A stretch of DNA of 64,000 nucleotides from contig SBGU01000016.1 in NCBI GenBank assembly GCA_006226495.1, positions 1-64,000 on the forward strand, written 5' to 3'. The notes beneath the pieces are model-generated. The model saw nothing but the letters and a program-made list of their open reading frames with translations. It did no database searches and was not told the origin of the DNA. Origin of the DNA: Alphaproteobacteria bacterium (GTDB lineage Bacteria > Pseudomonadota > Alphaproteobacteria > Sphingomonadales > Kordiimonadaceae). Shown piece by piece: positions 53,370 through 63,928 of the stretch. Every line of letters starts with the position of its first letter. Position 1 is the first letter of the stretch. A program made the position numbers and the translations under genes.

Positions 53370-55718
53370 TCACTCGGCCGCCGCTTTGGGGTCGGCATTT
53401 TCCTCGGGTCGTCTTACTTTGTCGGCGCGTTTTTCCAGCGCTCTGTGATTGAAGGTCAGGATGGCGCGCGCGCCCAGGGGCGTGCGGTCGGCAATGCGCA
53501 CCGTGCCACCATGTTCTTCCATGATCCGCCGCACAATGGCGAGGCCGAGGCCCGTGCCCTTGGCGCGCGTGGTCACATAGGGTTCCATCAGCCGGTCCTT
53601 CTGGTCCGGCGGCAGGCCAAGGCCATTGTCGTCGACCCGGATTTCGGTGCGGTCCTCGTCCTGGGTCAATTCGACGCGGATCATGCCGGCCTCGACCGTA
53701 TCGGTTTCATGCGCACAGTCGCGTTCGACCCGCGCATCAACCGATTCGACCGCATTCTTGATCACGTTCGTCAGCGCCTGCCCCACGAGCCGGCCATCGC
53801 TCAGGAGCGGCTGCACACCCGCTTGCAGGTTGGCGGCGAACTGGATGCGCGGCGCCGAAACTTCCTGCAGGAACACCGCCTGCTTGACCACGTCGGTGAT
53901 GTCGGTTTCGCGGAAAATGGGTGCAGGCATGCGCGCGAAGGACGAAAATTCATCGACCATGCGCCTGAGGTCGCCCACCTGCCGGATGATGGTATCCGTA
54001 CACTGGCTGAAGACCGCCGTGTCGGTATTGATTTCCTTCAGATATTTGCGCTTCAGCCGCTCCGCCGACAGTTGGATCGGGGTCAGCGGGTTCTTGATCT
54101 CGTGCGCGATACGGCGCGCGACATCGGCCCAGGCGGCGGTGCGCTGGTCGGCAAGCTGTTCCGTAAGGTCGTCGAAGGTGACCACATAACCGCCCTCGCC
54201 GCCCGCGCGGTCGACAATCACGCGCACAAGCAATGTCCGGGTTTCACCCTTGACCTCAACCTCCACCTGGCCCTTGGCTTCGCCGCGTTCCGAGCCTTCG
54301 GCTTCCGCGAGGATACCGGAAAAACCGGGCGCCAGTTCGCTCAGGCGCTTGCCGATCATTTCTTCATGGTTCAGGCCCAGGAGGCTGGTGGCCGACCGGT
54401 TGGGCAGGAAGATGCTGCCGTCATGCTGCAGCCCGATCACGCCGGCGGACACACCTTCGAGCACTTCCTCAAGAAACCGGCGGCGATCGTCCATTTCCCG
54501 GTTGGCGGCAATCAGGGCTTCCTGATGGCGCGCCAACTGGTCGGTCATGCGGTTGAAGGCACGGCTCAGGGTTCCGACCTCGTCGCTGGAGGAGATGTTG
54601 GGCACCCGCGCGCCCAGATCGCCCTGCCCGACCCGGTCGGCGGCATCCACAAGGTTGGAGAGCGGCGTCACAAGACGCGACGAGAAGCGTAGGCCGACCC
54701 AGATGGCCGCCAGCAGGATCAGGAGTGCGACAATGATGAAGACCACATTGAACTGAAGCTGCAGGTTGCTGCGCTGGCCTTCGAGGTTGTCATAGTCCGC
54801 AACCGCAGATTTGGCCGCCTGCAGGTAACTGAGCACCTGCGGGTTCAGGTCACGCGCGACATACAGGTATGTGGGCCGCAGAAACGAGGTCAGCCGGATC
54901 ATGCCGATCATGGTATTGTCGGCGGTGTTCGAGGCCACAAAGGTGCCGTCGGCACGCACCCGGTCCATCATGCCCGGCAAAAGCCGCGTGGTGGTGAGCG
55001 CGAGCCCCTGGTTTGCCCGCGCGAGCACCGAGCCCTCACCGCCCCGGTCCGGCACTTCAACAACCAGCACTTCCGACAACAGGCGCGTGTTCAACGCCGA
55101 ATAAGCCACCTGCTGCAACGTCAGCCGGTCGCGCTGTTGCAGGGGTGTAAGCTGGTTGAAGGCAAATGCAATGGCCTGCATGTCCTTTTCGGTCGAGGCC
55201 CGGTGCTCGATCATATAGGCTTCGGCCACCTCGAGCGAGTTGTTCACCGTGGTGCGCACATTCTCGCTGAACCAGCTTTGCACGCCAAATTCCAGGAACA
55301 GGGCCGAAAACACGGTCATGATGATGGGCGGCACGATGGCGATGGCGATGAAGAAGCCCGTGACTTTGGCCTGCAGGCGCGATCCTGCCGCCATGCCCCG
55401 GCGCGCCATCCACAGCCGCACGAACCAGCGCCCGATGGAAACGCCAAGCGCCAAAAGAAGCGCGAGGTTGATGCCCAGAAGGGCGCGCATGGTGCGGCCT
55501 GACGTCACCTCGAAGGGCGCCGCTTTCCTGGACATGGCGATATAGGTGGCGATGGCCGAGATAACCGCGAGGATCGAGAGCACGATTTCAAGCCGGCCCG
55601 CGAGGTTCAGCCTGCGTGCCCACAGCATGAAACGGGCCCAACGGCGGTTGGGCAACTTGGGCACACCACTCGAATATTGCGACGGCTGAGGCACATCTTG
55701 TTCTGACATGCCTTTCAT
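53370..55718 (-). CDS. ntrY: Nitrogen sensor histidine kinase NtrY
   Basis: This 782-aa membrane kinase has about four N-terminal membrane segments with a large periplasmic loop, a HAMP domain (near 375-430), a PAS domain (about 435-540), a HisKA domain with the phospho-His in [16 protein letters not shown], and an ATPase domain with VDDNGLGLP and GTGLGLAIV. It phosphorylates NtrX in response to nitrogen or redox state. ATG 55718 is given; ATG 55709 is a close alternative. Confidence 0.93.
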   Translation of the reverse strand: MKGMSEQDVPQPSQYSSGVPKLPNRRWARFMLWARRLNLAGRLEIVLSILAVISAIATYIAMSRKAAPFEVTSGRTMRALLGINLALLLALGVSIGRWFVRLWMARRGMAAGSRLQAKVTGFFIAIAIVPPIIMTVFSALFLEFGVQSWFSENVRTTVNNSLEVAEAYMIEHRASTEKDMQAIAFAFNQLTPLQQRDRLTLQQVAYSALNTRLLSEVLVVEVPDRGGEGSVLARANQGLALTTTRLLPGMMDRVRADGTFVASNTADNTMIGMIRLTSFLRPTYLYVARDLNPQVLSYLQAAKSAVADYDNLEGQRSNLQLQFNVVFIIVALLILLAAIWVGLRFSSRLVTPLSNLVDAADRVGQGDLGARVPNISSSDEVGTLSRAFNRMTDQLARHQEALIAANREMDDRRRFLEEVLEGVSAGVIGLQHDGSIFLPNRSATSLLGLNHEEMIGKRLSELAPGFSGILAEAEGSERGEAKGQVEVEVKGETRTLLVRVIVDRAGGEGGYVVTFDDLTEQLADQRTAAWADVARRIAHEIKNPLTPIQLSAERLKRKYLKEINTDTAVFSQCTDTIIRQVGDLRRMVDEFSSFARMPAPIFRETDITDVVKQAVFLQEVSAPRIQFAANLQAGVQPLLSDGRLVGQALTNVIKNAVESVDARVERDCAHETDTVEAGMIRVELTQDEDRTEIRVDDNGLGLPPDQKDRLMEPYVTTRAKGTGLGLAIVRRIMEEHGGTVRIADRTPLGARAILTFNHRALEKRADKVRRPEENADPKAAAE

Positions 55719-55830
55719 GATGCATATTTGTCACAATTGTTCCAGAAATATCACACTCGTGCGTGCAATATTTCGGATGATATTTTTTAATGCGAGGAAG
55801 CCGTAGCGGCGGATGCAGGCCGACGCTCTC

Positions 55831-56259
55831 TCAATCCGCCCTGTATTTGCCTGTATGCACGATTTTGCCGCTGCAGGCATCGAGGGTTACAAAGTTGCCG
55901 CCATGGACCAGAAGGTAGGTTCCGTCAGGCTGCTCGCCCCCGGGGGCTGTGATGCCGTACATCACATACCAGCGGCCATCCATTTTCCGGTATGCCAGCA
56001 ATTCCGGGGCGCTGAAGTCGAAAGCTTCCATCTCCTCCGGCGTATGGCCGGCGGCATTCAGGGCCGCGGTAATATCGGGTGTCCAGCGCGCGAGCGCTGC
56101 CCCGGCATCAAAGGGCTTGCCGTCGCAGGCCGGCTGTTCCTCAAGCAGGTCGAGGCGCACAAAATCCCTGAAATAGATATCGTCGGGCGACGGTTTGCCG
56201 GCACACCCCGCCAGCATGGCCACAAATGCCAGCAACAGGATATGCCGAGCCATGGCCAC
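55831..56259 (-). CDS. Unrecognised lipoprotein between ntrC and ntrY
   Basis: This 142-aa protein has a clear lipoprotein signal (LLLAFVAMLAGC lipobox at about residue 19) and no domain I recognise. It contains two further Cys (in PACDG and LDACSG) that could form a disulfide, and a W/Y-rich core (DGRWYVMYGI). It starts 5 bases after the ntrC stop on the same strand, so it is co-transcribed with ntrBC. The ntrY start lies 112 bases further. Its place inside the nitrogen operon suggests a linked role, but this is speculative. Confidence 0.7.
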   Translation of the reverse strand: MAMARHILLLAFVAMLAGCAGKPSPDDIYFRDFVRLDLLEEQPACDGKPFDAGAALARWTPDITAALNAAGHTPEEMEAFDFSAPELLAYRKMDGRWYVMYGITAPGGEQPDGTYLLVHGGNFVTLDACSGKIVHTGKYRAD

Positions 56260-56264
56260 CGGCC

Positions 56265-57722
56265 TCAGTTATCGCGCCGGGGCGGCACGTTGATATCCAG
56301 TTCGCGGATTTTTTTCCTGAGCGTATTGCGGTTCAGGCCCAGAAGGTCCGCCGCTTTCACCTGGTTGCCCTGGGTCGCTGACAGGACTTTCTGGATCAGC
56401 GGTCGTTCGATTTCCCTGAGGATGCGCTGATACAGCCCCGGCGGCGGCAGGCCGTCGTCATGGAAATCGAAATACTGGTCCAGGTGCTGGCGCACGGTCT
56501 GGGACAGGTTGCCGCCCGTCACGTTCGCCATGATGCTCATAGGCCCGCCGGCAAGCTCGGACGTCGAGCGGTCAAACTCCGCCTTCACCATGGTGCCGGA
56601 GATTTCCTTGCCGGCATACAGGGCGCAGATACGGTGCAGCAGGTTCTCAAGTTCCCGCACGTTGCCCGGCCAGTCGAAAGACTTCAGCACCTTCTTGGCG
56701 CCGTCGGTCAGGGATTTGTAGGGCAAGCCCGTTTCGGCGGCTTTCTGCAGGAAGTGTTCGGCAAGGTCCGGCACGTCGTCCAGCCGTTCACGCAAGGGCG
56801 GCAGCGACAGCGGCACCACATTCAGGCGGAAATACAGGTCTTCCCTGAAATCGCCCGCGCGCACCATATTCTTGAGGTTGCGGTTGGTGGCCGCGATGAT
56901 GCGCACATTGGCCTTGATCGACGCCTGTCCGCCCACGGTGCGGTATTCGCCTTCCTGCAACACCCTCAAGAGCCGGGTCTGGGCCTCAAGCGGCATATCG
57001 CCGATCTCGTCCAGGAACAGGGTACCGCCCTTGGCCTGGCCAAACCGACCGAGTGTGCGGGTTTCAGCGCCCGTGAAGGCACCACGTTCGTGACCGAACA
57101 GTTCGCTTTCGATCAGTTCCTTGGGGATCGCGGCCATATTGACCGGCACAAACGGGTTGTCGGCACGCGGCCCGTGGGTATGCAGCGCACGGGCCACCAG
57201 TTCCTTGCCGGTGCCGCTTTCGCCGGTCACCAGTACTGTAAGGTCGGTCTGCACGACCCGCGCCATGGTGCGGTAGATTTCCTGCATGGCATGCGACCGG
57301 CCGATCAGGATGTTTTCATCCTTGATGCCGCGCACGGCGGCGGGGGTCGCCTTTTCCTTAAGTGCCTTCTTAACAATTGATACCAACTCATCGATATCAA
57401 AGGGTTTTGGCAAATAATCAAACGCACCCTTGTTGGTGGCAGCCATCGCGGTCGACAGGGTGTTTTGCGCGCTCATCACAATGAAGGGCAGCTCGGGCCG
57501 GGCGGCGATCAGGTCCGGCAGGATATCGAGCCCGCTGCCGGACGGCATCAGAACGTCGGATACCACCACATCGCCCTGCCCGCCCTTGACCAGGCGTTCC
57601 AGTTCCGGCAGGTCTTCGGCTTCCAGCACCAGCCAGCCTTCCTGGCGCAGTGCTTCCCCCACCACCAGGCGGATGGTCATGTCGTCGTCTGCGACAATGA
57701 TGTTGGCTTTGCTGCGGCTCAT
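56265..57722 (-). CDS. ntrC: Nitrogen regulator NtrC (sigma-54 activator)
   Basis: This 485-aa activator has a receiver domain (VADDDMTIR, phospho-Asp in [10 protein letters not shown]), an AAA+ domain with [15 protein letters not shown], the intact sigma-54 loop ERGAFTGAE, and a Fis-type helix-turn-helix at the end ([21 protein letters not shown]). It activates nitrogen-limitation genes when phosphorylated by NtrB. Its ATG overlaps the ntrB stop (ATGA). Confidence 0.96.
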   Translation of the reverse strand: MSRSKANIIVADDDMTIRLVVGEALRQEGWLVLEAEDLPELERLVKGGQGDVVVSDVLMPSGSGLDILPDLIAARPELPFIVMSAQNTLSTAMAATNKGAFDYLPKPFDIDELVSIVKKALKEKATPAAVRGIKDENILIGRSHAMQEIYRTMARVVQTDLTVLVTGESGTGKELVARALHTHGPRADNPFVPVNMAAIPKELIESELFGHERGAFTGAETRTLGRFGQAKGGTLFLDEIGDMPLEAQTRLLRVLQEGEYRTVGGQASIKANVRIIAATNRNLKNMVRAGDFREDLYFRLNVVPLSLPPLRERLDDVPDLAEHFLQKAAETGLPYKSLTDGAKKVLKSFDWPGNVRELENLLHRICALYAGKEISGTMVKAEFDRSTSELAGGPMSIMANVTGGNLSQTVRQHLDQYFDFHDDGLPPPGLYQRILREIERPLIQKVLSATQGNQVKAADLLGLNRNTLRKKIRELDINVPPRRDN

Positions 57723-58807
57723 AGTCTGGTGTCCTCTTGCATGGCCAGTTGTATCTTGAAGATGGCGCCGCCCTTGGGATGGTTGTCGCAGGTGACCGTG
57801 CCACCCATCTGGCTGATGAAACGGGCCACAAGCGCAAGGCCAAGGCCGGTGCCGCCTTCCTTGCCGCTGACAAACGGGTCGAACAGATGGCCTTTCAGAT
57901 GGTCCGGGATGCCCGGGCCATTGTCATGAACTGTCACCTCGATCGGCAGGCGAATGCGTTCGCCATTGGCGCCCCGAAGCCAGATGCCATGCCGGTAGGC
58001 GGTATTCACCGAAATGTCGGCGGTTGGCCCTGCGGCTTCGACCGCATTCTTGATCAGGTTCAGGAAAACCTGGATCAGCCTGTCGAAATTGCCGACAACG
58101 GGCGGCAAGGACGGGTCGAACCGCGGGCGGAAGGTGCATTTGGCACCAAAACCGGCCACGGCAACGTTCAGCACATGGTCCAGCACTTCATGGATATTGA
58201 CGGCCTCAAGGGTCGGGTCCGCCGGCATGGAAAAGGTTTCCAGCTCGTCGACCAGATTCTTGATGCGGTCCACTTCCCGGCAAATGAGGTCGGTCAGCTT
58301 GATATTCTTGTCATCCAGCGCGCGGCCCATCAATTGTGCCGCACCCCGAATACCGGACAGCGGGTTCTTGATCTCGTGCGCCAGCATGGAGGCAAGGCCA
58401 CCGACCGAACGGGCTGCCGCTTCCATTTCGTCACGCTTTTCAAGGAAAGCGGTGATGCGGCGCGGCTGCACAGACAGAAGGATGCTGCCATCTTCGTCAT
58501 GCGGATGGGCATGCAGGTCCATCAGTTCGATGTCGCCAATGGGCGGAATGCAGGAAACATCATAGCTGTTGAGCGGTGTGTCTTCCTGGCGCGACCGGCG
58601 GGTCAGTTCCTCGGCCGCATAACCGATCCCTTTGAGCACACGCACGGGGCTGCCGATCAGGCTTTCCTTGCTGCGTTCAAAAATGGTTTCGGTATGGGCG
58701 TAAACCCCGGTGATCAGGTCGTCCGCGCCGACAAGCACAATGGCCTGCGACAGGCTGTGCAGTATGTCGTCGGCACTGTGACCCTGGCGCTCCCCCCCAG
58801 CGTCCAT
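57719..58807 (-). CDS. ntrB: Nitrogen sensor histidine kinase NtrB
   Basis: This 362-aa soluble kinase has an N-terminal PAS domain (about 12-125), HisKA with [21 protein letters not shown] and an ATPase domain with [12 protein letters not shown] and GGTGLGLAL. It phosphorylates NtrC under control of PII protein. The ATG overlaps the dusB stop by one base (TGATG), coupling the pair. The dusB-ntrBC order is conserved in alphaproteobacteria. Confidence 0.95.
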   Translation of the reverse strand: MDAGGERQGHSADDILHSLSQAIVLVGADDLITGVYAHTETIFERSKESLIGSPVRVLKGIGYAAEELTRRSRQEDTPLNSYDVSCIPPIGDIELMDLHAHPHDEDGSILLSVQPRRITAFLEKRDEMEAAARSVGGLASMLAHEIKNPLSGIRGAAQLMGRALDDKNIKLTDLICREVDRIKNLVDELETFSMPADPTLEAVNIHEVLDHVLNVAVAGFGAKCTFRPRFDPSLPPVVGNFDRLIQVFLNLIKNAVEAAGPTADISVNTAYRHGIWLRGANGERIRLPIEVTVHDNGPGIPDHLKGHLFDPFVSGKEGGTGLGLALVARFISQMGGTVTCDNHPKGGAIFKIQLAMQEDTRL

Positions 58808-59793
58808 CAGGCCGCCAACCGGTCACATAACGGCAGGTAGAAGGATTTCAGGGCCTCCATAACCTGCGCCGGGTCCTCAAGCTGGTTGATCTTGTTACGG
58901 AACTCACCGGAGCTGTGCAGGCCCTTGGTGTACCAGCCCAGATGCTTGCGCGCGATGCGCACACCGGCTTCGGTGCCATAATGCACCAGCATGTCGTCAT
59001 AATGCTCCTGCACGGTGGCAAGCTGTTCCTCAAGGCTCGGGTCCTCAAGCTTTTCGCCGGTTTTCAGATAATGCATGGCCTGGCTCACGAACCAGGGGCG
59101 GCCATAGGTACCGCGACCGATCATCACCCCGTCGGCGCCAGAATGCTCAAGCGCGGTGGTCACGTCCTCGAACGTGTTGATATCGCCGTTCACGATGACC
59201 GGCAGGCTGACAGCTTCCTTGACCTTGGCAACCTTGCGCCAGTCGGCATGGCCGCGATACATCTGGCAGCGGGTACGGCCGTGTACCACAACCATCTTGA
59301 TGCCAAGCTGTTCGGCGATTTTCGCCAGTTCCGGTGCATTGAAGCTGTTATCGTCCCAGCCCAGGCGCATCTTCAGGGTCACCGGCAGGGAAACCGCATT
59401 CACGGTGGCTTCAATCAGGGAACCGGCATGGTCAAGGTCGCGCATCAGCGACGAGCCGGCATGGCCGTTGACGACCTTTTTAACCGGGCAGCCCATGTTG
59501 ATATCGATAATGGCAGCGCCCCGGTCTTCGTTCAGCCGGGCGGCTTCGGCCATCTTGGCACCTTCGCAGCCGGCAAGCTGCACCGACATCGGGAATTCCT
59601 CGGCGCAGTTGGAGGCCATTTTTTCGCTGCGGCGCGTGGCACGGATCATGGCCTCGGACGCAATCATTTCAGACACCACAAGGCCGGCCCCGTAGCGCTT
59701 CACGAGCTTGCGGAACGGCATGTCGGTTACACCCGACATGGGCGCCAGAATTACAGGGTCTTTGATTTCGACCGGTCCAATGTTAAGAGCCAT
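58807..59793 (-). CDS. dusB: tRNA-dihydrouridine synthase DusB
   Basis: This 328-aa flavoenzyme reduces uridine in the tRNA D-loop. It has an FMN-binding TIM barrel: [42 protein letters not shown] with the catalytic Cys, and [13 protein letters not shown] 59793 gives the usual length; the open frame running back to 61065 is antisense to ispDF. It is the first gene of the ntr operon and diverges from ispDF by 42 bases. Confidence 0.95.
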   Translation of the reverse strand: MALNIGPVEIKDPVILAPMSGVTDMPFRKLVKRYGAGLVVSEMIASEAMIRATRRSEKMASNCAEEFPMSVQLAGCEGAKMAEAARLNEDRGAAIIDINMGCPVKKVVNGHAGSSLMRDLDHAGSLIEATVNAVSLPVTLKMRLGWDDNSFNAPELAKIAEQLGIKMVVVHGRTRCQMYRGHADWRKVAKVKEAVSLPVIVNGDINTFEDVTTALEHSGADGVMIGRGTYGRPWFVSQAMHYLKTGEKLEDPSLEEQLATVQEHYDDMLVHYGTEAGVRIARKHLGWYTKGLHSSGEFRNKINQLEDPAQVMEALKSFYLPLCDRLAA

Positions 59794-59835
59794 CTTCGTA
59801 CCTAATACACACTGCCTAAATATTGAGCAGAGCTT

Positions 59836-61050
59836 ATGCCAGATGTCATAACAAAAAGCCAGACCCCGATTGCGGAAAAATCCATGCCCAGCGCGGCCTT
59901 CCTTGTGGTTGCCGCCGGCCGGGGCACGCGCGCGGGTGAAGGCCTGCCGAAACAATACCGTGCCGTGGCGGGCAAGCCCTTGATCCGCCACACGCTTGAG
60001 GCATTGGCGCGCGCCCTGCCCGGTGCCGCCATCCAGGTGGTGATCCATGCCGACGACCGGGCGCTTTTTGACGCTGCAACCCAAGGCCTGGACCTGCCCG
60101 CGCCCGCGATCGGCGGTGAAACCCGGCAGGACAGTGTGCAGGCCGGCCTTGCCGCCTTGTCTGCCAGCGCGCCAGAGTTTGTGCTGGTGCATGATGCCGC
60201 CCGCCCCTTCATCGATGCCGCCACCGTGGCCCCGCTTGTTGCGGCCCTGGAGGGTGGCGCGCGCGCCGTGTTGCCGGCAACGGCGGTCACGGACACCCTG
60301 AAGGCCGTCAAAGATGCTACCATCAGCCATACGGTCGACCGCACCGGCCTGTATGCCGTGCAGACCCCGCAGGCGTTTCCCTATGCCGAGCTTGTGGCGG
60401 CACATGCCTCGGTCGCCGGCAAGGGGCTGACCGACGACGGCGCCGTGATGGAAGCCGCGGGCGCGAAGGTGCAGATCGTCGAAGGCAACGAGGACAATTT
60501 CAAGGTGACCAACCCGGGTGATTTCCAGAAAGCGGAACAGAAGATCATGATGCAGCTCGCGGATGTGCGCACCGGCATGGGCTATGACGTACACCGGTTC
60601 GAGGACGGCGACCATGTCTGGCTGTGCGGCGTGAAACTGCCGCACACCAAGGGGCTGAAGGGCCATTCGGATGCCGATGTCGGCCTGCATGCGCTGACGG
60701 ACGCCATTCTGGCCGCGCTGTGCGACGGCGATATCGGCATTCATTTCCCGCCGTCCGACAATCAGTGGCGTGGTGCGCCCAGCCATGTATTCCTTGAATT
60801 TGCCCGCGACCGGGTGCGCCAGCGGGGTGGTGCGATTGCCCATGTCGGGGTGCTGCTCATCTGCGAGCGCCCGAAAATCGGCCCGCACAAGGATGCCCTC
60901 AGGGCCCGCATCGCCGAAATCCTCGACATCCCGGCCGCGCGTGTCAGCGTGCAGGCCACCACCACCGAAAAGCTCGGTTTCACCGGGCGCGAGGAAGGCA
61001 TCGCCGCACAGGCGACCGCTACCGTGCGCCTGCCGTTCGGGGACAATTGA
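59836..61050 (+). CDS. ispDF: Bifunctional IspD/IspF isoprenoid enzyme
   Basis: This 404-aa fusion performs two MEP-pathway steps. The IspD half (about 17-235, [21 protein letters not shown]) makes CDP-methylerythritol. The IspF half (about 240-400, [20 protein letters not shown] and [17 protein letters not shown]) forms the cyclic diphosphate. The fusion is common in alphaproteobacteria. ATG 59836 is given; ATG 59884 (MPSAAF) is an alternative. Confidence 0.96.
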   Translation: MPDVITKSQTPIAEKSMPSAAFLVVAAGRGTRAGEGLPKQYRAVAGKPLIRHTLEALARALPGAAIQVVIHADDRALFDAATQGLDLPAPAIGGETRQDSVQAGLAALSASAPEFVLVHDAARPFIDAATVAPLVAALEGGARAVLPATAVTDTLKAVKDATISHTVDRTGLYAVQTPQAFPYAELVAAHASVAGKGLTDDGAVMEAAGAKVQIVEGNEDNFKVTNPGDFQKAEQKIMMQLADVRTGMGYDVHRFEDGDHVWLCGVKLPHTKGLKGHSDADVGLHALTDAILAALCDGDIGIHFPPSDNQWRGAPSHVFLEFARDRVRQRGGAIAHVGVLLICERPKIGPHKDALRARIAEILDIPAARVSVQATTTEKLGFTGREEGIAAQATATVRLPFGDN

Positions 61051-61559
61051 TGGCCAAGGGTACACTCAGGCACTGGCCGGACCGGCACAAACGGCCCTCC
61101 TTCTGGTGGGTGACCGCGCTCGGGTCCGGCATGCTGCGCCCTGCCCCCGGCACCTGGGGCTCGGCGCTCGGCCTCGCGGCGGGATACGGTCTTGTGGCCA
61201 TCGGCACCCATCCGGGCATCATCCTGTTGCTGGTCGCGCTCATCACCGCGATTTCCAGCAAGGTCATCGACCGCATCGAACAGGCGCTCGGGTTCCATGA
61301 TGCGTCGGAGATCGTGATCGACGAGGTGGCGGGCCAGTGGCTGGCGATCCTGCCGATCTGTTTCCTGCCGCACACCCCCTGGGCCTGGGCCGCGGCCTTC
61401 GGGCTGTTCCGGATTTTCGACATCATCAAACCCTGGCCGATCGGCTGGCTGGACCGGCGGGTGCATGGCGGCTTCGGGGTCATGGTCGACGACCTTGTGG
61501 CTGGCCTTTTTGCCGCGCTTGGTTTATGGCTCCTTCTAACCTTTGAATTGTTAGGATAG
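61050..61559 (+). CDS. pgpA: Phosphatidylglycerophosphatase A
   Basis: This 169-aa membrane enzyme removes phosphate from phosphatidylglycerophosphate to give phosphatidylglycerol. Motifs are [24 protein letters not shown] and [33 protein letters not shown]. Its ATG overlaps the ispDF stop by one base (TGATG). Confidence 0.94.
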   Translation: MAKGTLRHWPDRHKRPSFWWVTALGSGMLRPAPGTWGSALGLAAGYGLVAIGTHPGIILLLVALITAISSKVIDRIEQALGFHDASEIVIDEVAGQWLAILPICFLPHTPWAWAAAFGLFRIFDIIKPWPIGWLDRRVHGGFGVMVDDLVAGLFAALGLWLLLTFELLG

Positions 61560-61570
61560 GAAAGTCGCAA

Positions 61571-62566
61571 ATGGAAACCCTGAAGGAACAGTATACCACG
61601 TTATTTCCGGGTTTTATAATTGCCGCGACGGTGGGTTTTGCCGCCAGTTTCCTGGGCGAACATTATGGCGCGCCGGCCATGCTGTTTGCCCTTCTGCTCG
61701 GCATGGCGCTGGGCTTCGTTTATGAAGACGGCAAAAGCAAGCCGGGTGTCGACTTTGCCGCCAGCAAGCTTCTGCGCCTCGGCGTTGCGCTGTTGGGCCT
61801 TCGGATCGCGTTTGCGGATGTGCTGGCTGTCGGTTGGCAGACCGTGACCCTGATCGTGGTGGGGGTCGCCACCACCATCCTGTTCGGCATCGGTGTCGCA
61901 CGCTTTTTTGGCCTCAAGGGCCGCTTCGGCGCGCTGACGGGCGGTGCCGTGGCCATATGTGGCGCCTCGGCCGCGCTGGCCATATCGGCCGTCTTGCCGG
62001 GCCACAAGGACCATGAGCGCGACACGGTGTTTGCGGTCATCGGCGTCACGTCGCTTTCCACCCTCGCCATGATCTTCTATCCGATCATCAGCGCCGCATT
62101 GGGCCTCAATGACGCTGAAGCCGGCATTTTCATCGGCGCCACCATCCATGATGTCGCGCAGGTGATCGGCGCCGGGTATTCCATCTCCGAGCAGGCGGGT
62201 GATCTGGCAACCGTGACCAAGCTGATGCGCGTGGCGCTGCTGTTGCCGGTTGTGCTCACCTTCGTGCTGGCGTTCCGCAGCCATCCGGACGCGGCCCAGG
62301 GCAAAAGGCCGCCGCTGCTGCCCCTGTTCCTGGTCGGTTTTGTAATCTGTGTGGTCATCAACAGCCTGGTCACGCTGCCCGAAGTGGTGACGAGCGGCTT
62401 GACGACCTTCTCGCGCCTGTGTCTCATTACAGCGATTGCCGCCATCGGGCTGAAGACCAACCTGCGCAAACTGGCAGGTGTCGGCTTCCGCCCCGTATTG
62501 TTGATGGTGGCAGAAACCGTATGGCTGGCAGCCCTGATCCTGATCTGCCTGCCTTTTGTGGCATGA
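61571..62566 (+). CDS. YeiH-family (UPF0324) membrane transporter
   Basis: This 331-aa protein has about ten membrane segments. Family motifs are LLRLGVALLGLRI, GGAVAICGASAALAISAVL and GATIHDVAQVIGAGYSIS. YeiH proteins are putative sulfate or taurine-derived sulfonate exporters; the substrate is not established. It lies 11 bases after pgpA, probably in the same transcript. Confidence 0.85.
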   Translation: METLKEQYTTLFPGFIIAATVGFAASFLGEHYGAPAMLFALLLGMALGFVYEDGKSKPGVDFAASKLLRLGVALLGLRIAFADVLAVGWQTVTLIVVGVATTILFGIGVARFFGLKGRFGALTGGAVAICGASAALAISAVLPGHKDHERDTVFAVIGVTSLSTLAMIFYPIISAALGLNDAEAGIFIGATIHDVAQVIGAGYSISEQAGDLATVTKLMRVALLLPVVLTFVLAFRSHPDAAQGKRPPLLPLFLVGFVICVVINSLVTLPEVVTSGLTTFSRLCLITAIAAIGLKTNLRKLAGVGFRPVLLMVAETVWLAALILICLPFVA

Positions 62567-62572
62567 GGTTCC

Positions 62573-63067
62573 ATGTTCGACCCTGACATCAGAAAACTGG
62601 CCAGCGAGATTTTGGACGAGGCCCGCGCGCGCGGCCTGATGATCACCACCGCCGAATCCTGCACCGGCGGCCTGATCGCGGGCGCGCTCACCGATATCGC
62701 CGGCTCGTCCGACGTGGTCGAACGCGGTTTTGTGACCTATTCCAACGAAGCCAAGAACCAGATGCTGAGCGTGAGCGCCGAAAGCCTGACGCGCTTCGGC
62801 GCGGTCTCGGAAGCCGTGGCCAAGGAAATGGCCTATGGCGCGCTGGTGAACAGCCGCGCCGACGTCAGCGTATCGGTGACCGGTATCGCCGGCCCGGGTG
62901 GCGGCAGCGAGGAAAAACCGGTCGGCATGGTGTGCTTCGGCACCGCGCGCCAGGGCGAGATGCCGAACGCCACCACCTGCCGCTTTGGCGACCTGGGCCG
63001 CGAAGGCGTGCGCCTGGCCGCGCTCAAACACGCGCTCCGGCTGCTGAGGGACGCGGTAACCGCCTGA
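62573..63067 (+). CDS. pncC: CinA-type nicotinamide-nucleotide amidase
   Basis: This 164-aa enzyme is the stand-alone CinA C-terminal domain. It deamidates nicotinamide mononucleotide in pyridine nucleotide recycling. TTAESCTGGLIAGALTDIAGSSDVVERGFVTYSNEAK and SVTGIAGPGGGSEEKPVG are diagnostic. The ATG is 6 bases after the YeiH stop. Confidence 0.93.
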   Translation: MFDPDIRKLASEILDEARARGLMITTAESCTGGLIAGALTDIAGSSDVVERGFVTYSNEAKNQMLSVSAESLTRFGAVSEAVAKEMAYGALVNSRADVSVSVTGIAGPGGGSEEKPVGMVCFGTARQGEMPNATTCRFGDLGREGVRLAALKHALRLLRDAVTA

Positions 63068-63070
63068 GCG

Positions 63071-63346
63071 TTACTTCAGCGTCTTGGCCCAGCTATCGAT
63101 CCTGAGCTGGATGAGCCGGCCCTTTTCCTTCAGGTCCTTCTCGAAATGTTTGGCGAAATCCTTGCCGGCTTCGCGGGCCTTGTCGACTTCGGCGACAAAG
63201 GCTTTCAGTTCCGCGACCAGCCGGTCATATTCCCGGGCGGCGTGGCTTTCGGGGTCGTCGGCAAAAGCGGGATGGCTGGAATGGTCCTCGAGATATTGTT
63301 CCCGGACCCTGAGTTCCTCGGCCAGACGGTGCAGAAATTCAGACAT
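63071..63346 (-). CDS. Small helical protein of unknown function
   Basis: This 91-aa charged, largely helical protein has coiled-coil character (AREYDRLVAELKAFVAEVDKAREAGKDFAKHFEKDLKEKG). I do not recognise a family. ATG 63346 is supported by AAAGGAG at 6-base spacing; the upstream in-frame start is rejected. It converges on cinA with a 3-base gap. It lies 63 bases after ratA on the same strand. Confidence 0.75.
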   Translation of the reverse strand: MSEFLHRLAEELRVREQYLEDHSSHPAFADDPESHAAREYDRLVAELKAFVAEVDKAREAGKDFAKHFEKDLKEKGRLIQLRIDSWAKTLK

Positions 63347-63409
63347 GGCTGCTCTCCTTTCACCCGGCCAGTATAACACAGGGCGGCAGGCAGAAAGCTT
63401 TGACCCCGG

Positions 63410-63847
63410 TCAATCCTGCCCGTAAAGCGCCGCGGCGCGCACCTCGAAGGCATGCACCATGCGTTTGCAGGCTTCGCCGAAAAGGCCGCCGATCATCTGG
63501 TTGAGAAGCGTGCTCTTGAAATCGAAATCGACCTCGAAGTCGACGAGGCAACTGCCGTCTTCCTGCTGGATAAACTGCCAGTGATTATAAAGCCGCTTCA
63601 TCGGGCCCTTGATATAATCCACATCCACCCGCGTGCCGGGTGTGAAGGTGACGCGCGAGGTGAAGCGTTCGCGGAACATCTTGAAACCGATCACCACATC
63701 GGCGTCGAACTGGCCGTCGCGCCGGTTATAGACCCGCGCCCCCACACACCAGGGCAAAAATTCGGGATAACGCGCCACATCGGCCACCAGGGCAAAAACC
63801 TGGTCTGCGCTATAGGGCAGTATTTTCTTTTCGGCGTAGCGGGGCAT
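63410..63847 (-). CDS. ratA: RatA/Coq10-family START-domain protein
   Basis: This 145-aa protein has a START/polyketide-cyclase fold: ILPYSADQVFALVADVARYPEFLPWCVGARV and CLVDFEVDFDFKSTLLNQMIGGLFGEAC. Members bind coenzyme Q (Coq10-like) or, in E. coli, associate with ribosomes (RatA). In alphaproteobacteria it lies near lipA, which may be just outside this window. Confidence 0.88.
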   Translation of the reverse strand: MPRYAEKKILPYSADQVFALVADVARYPEFLPWCVGARVYNRRDGQFDADVVIGFKMFRERFTSRVTFTPGTRVDVDYIKGPMKRLYNHWQFIQQEDGSCLVDFEVDFDFKSTLLNQMIGGLFGEACKRMVHAFEVRAAALYGQD

Positions 63848-63928
63848 GGCGGTCTCTGGTTATTGGCGTTTTTCTAGCCGCCCGTCGCGCGCCCGTAAAG
63901 GGGCAAGGCCGGCTTGCGGCAAAAAAGC

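Noticed and set aside
59794-61065. A long N-terminal extension of dusB.
   Set aside because: It is antisense to ispDF; the conserved DusB start [21 protein letters not shown] defines ATG 59793.
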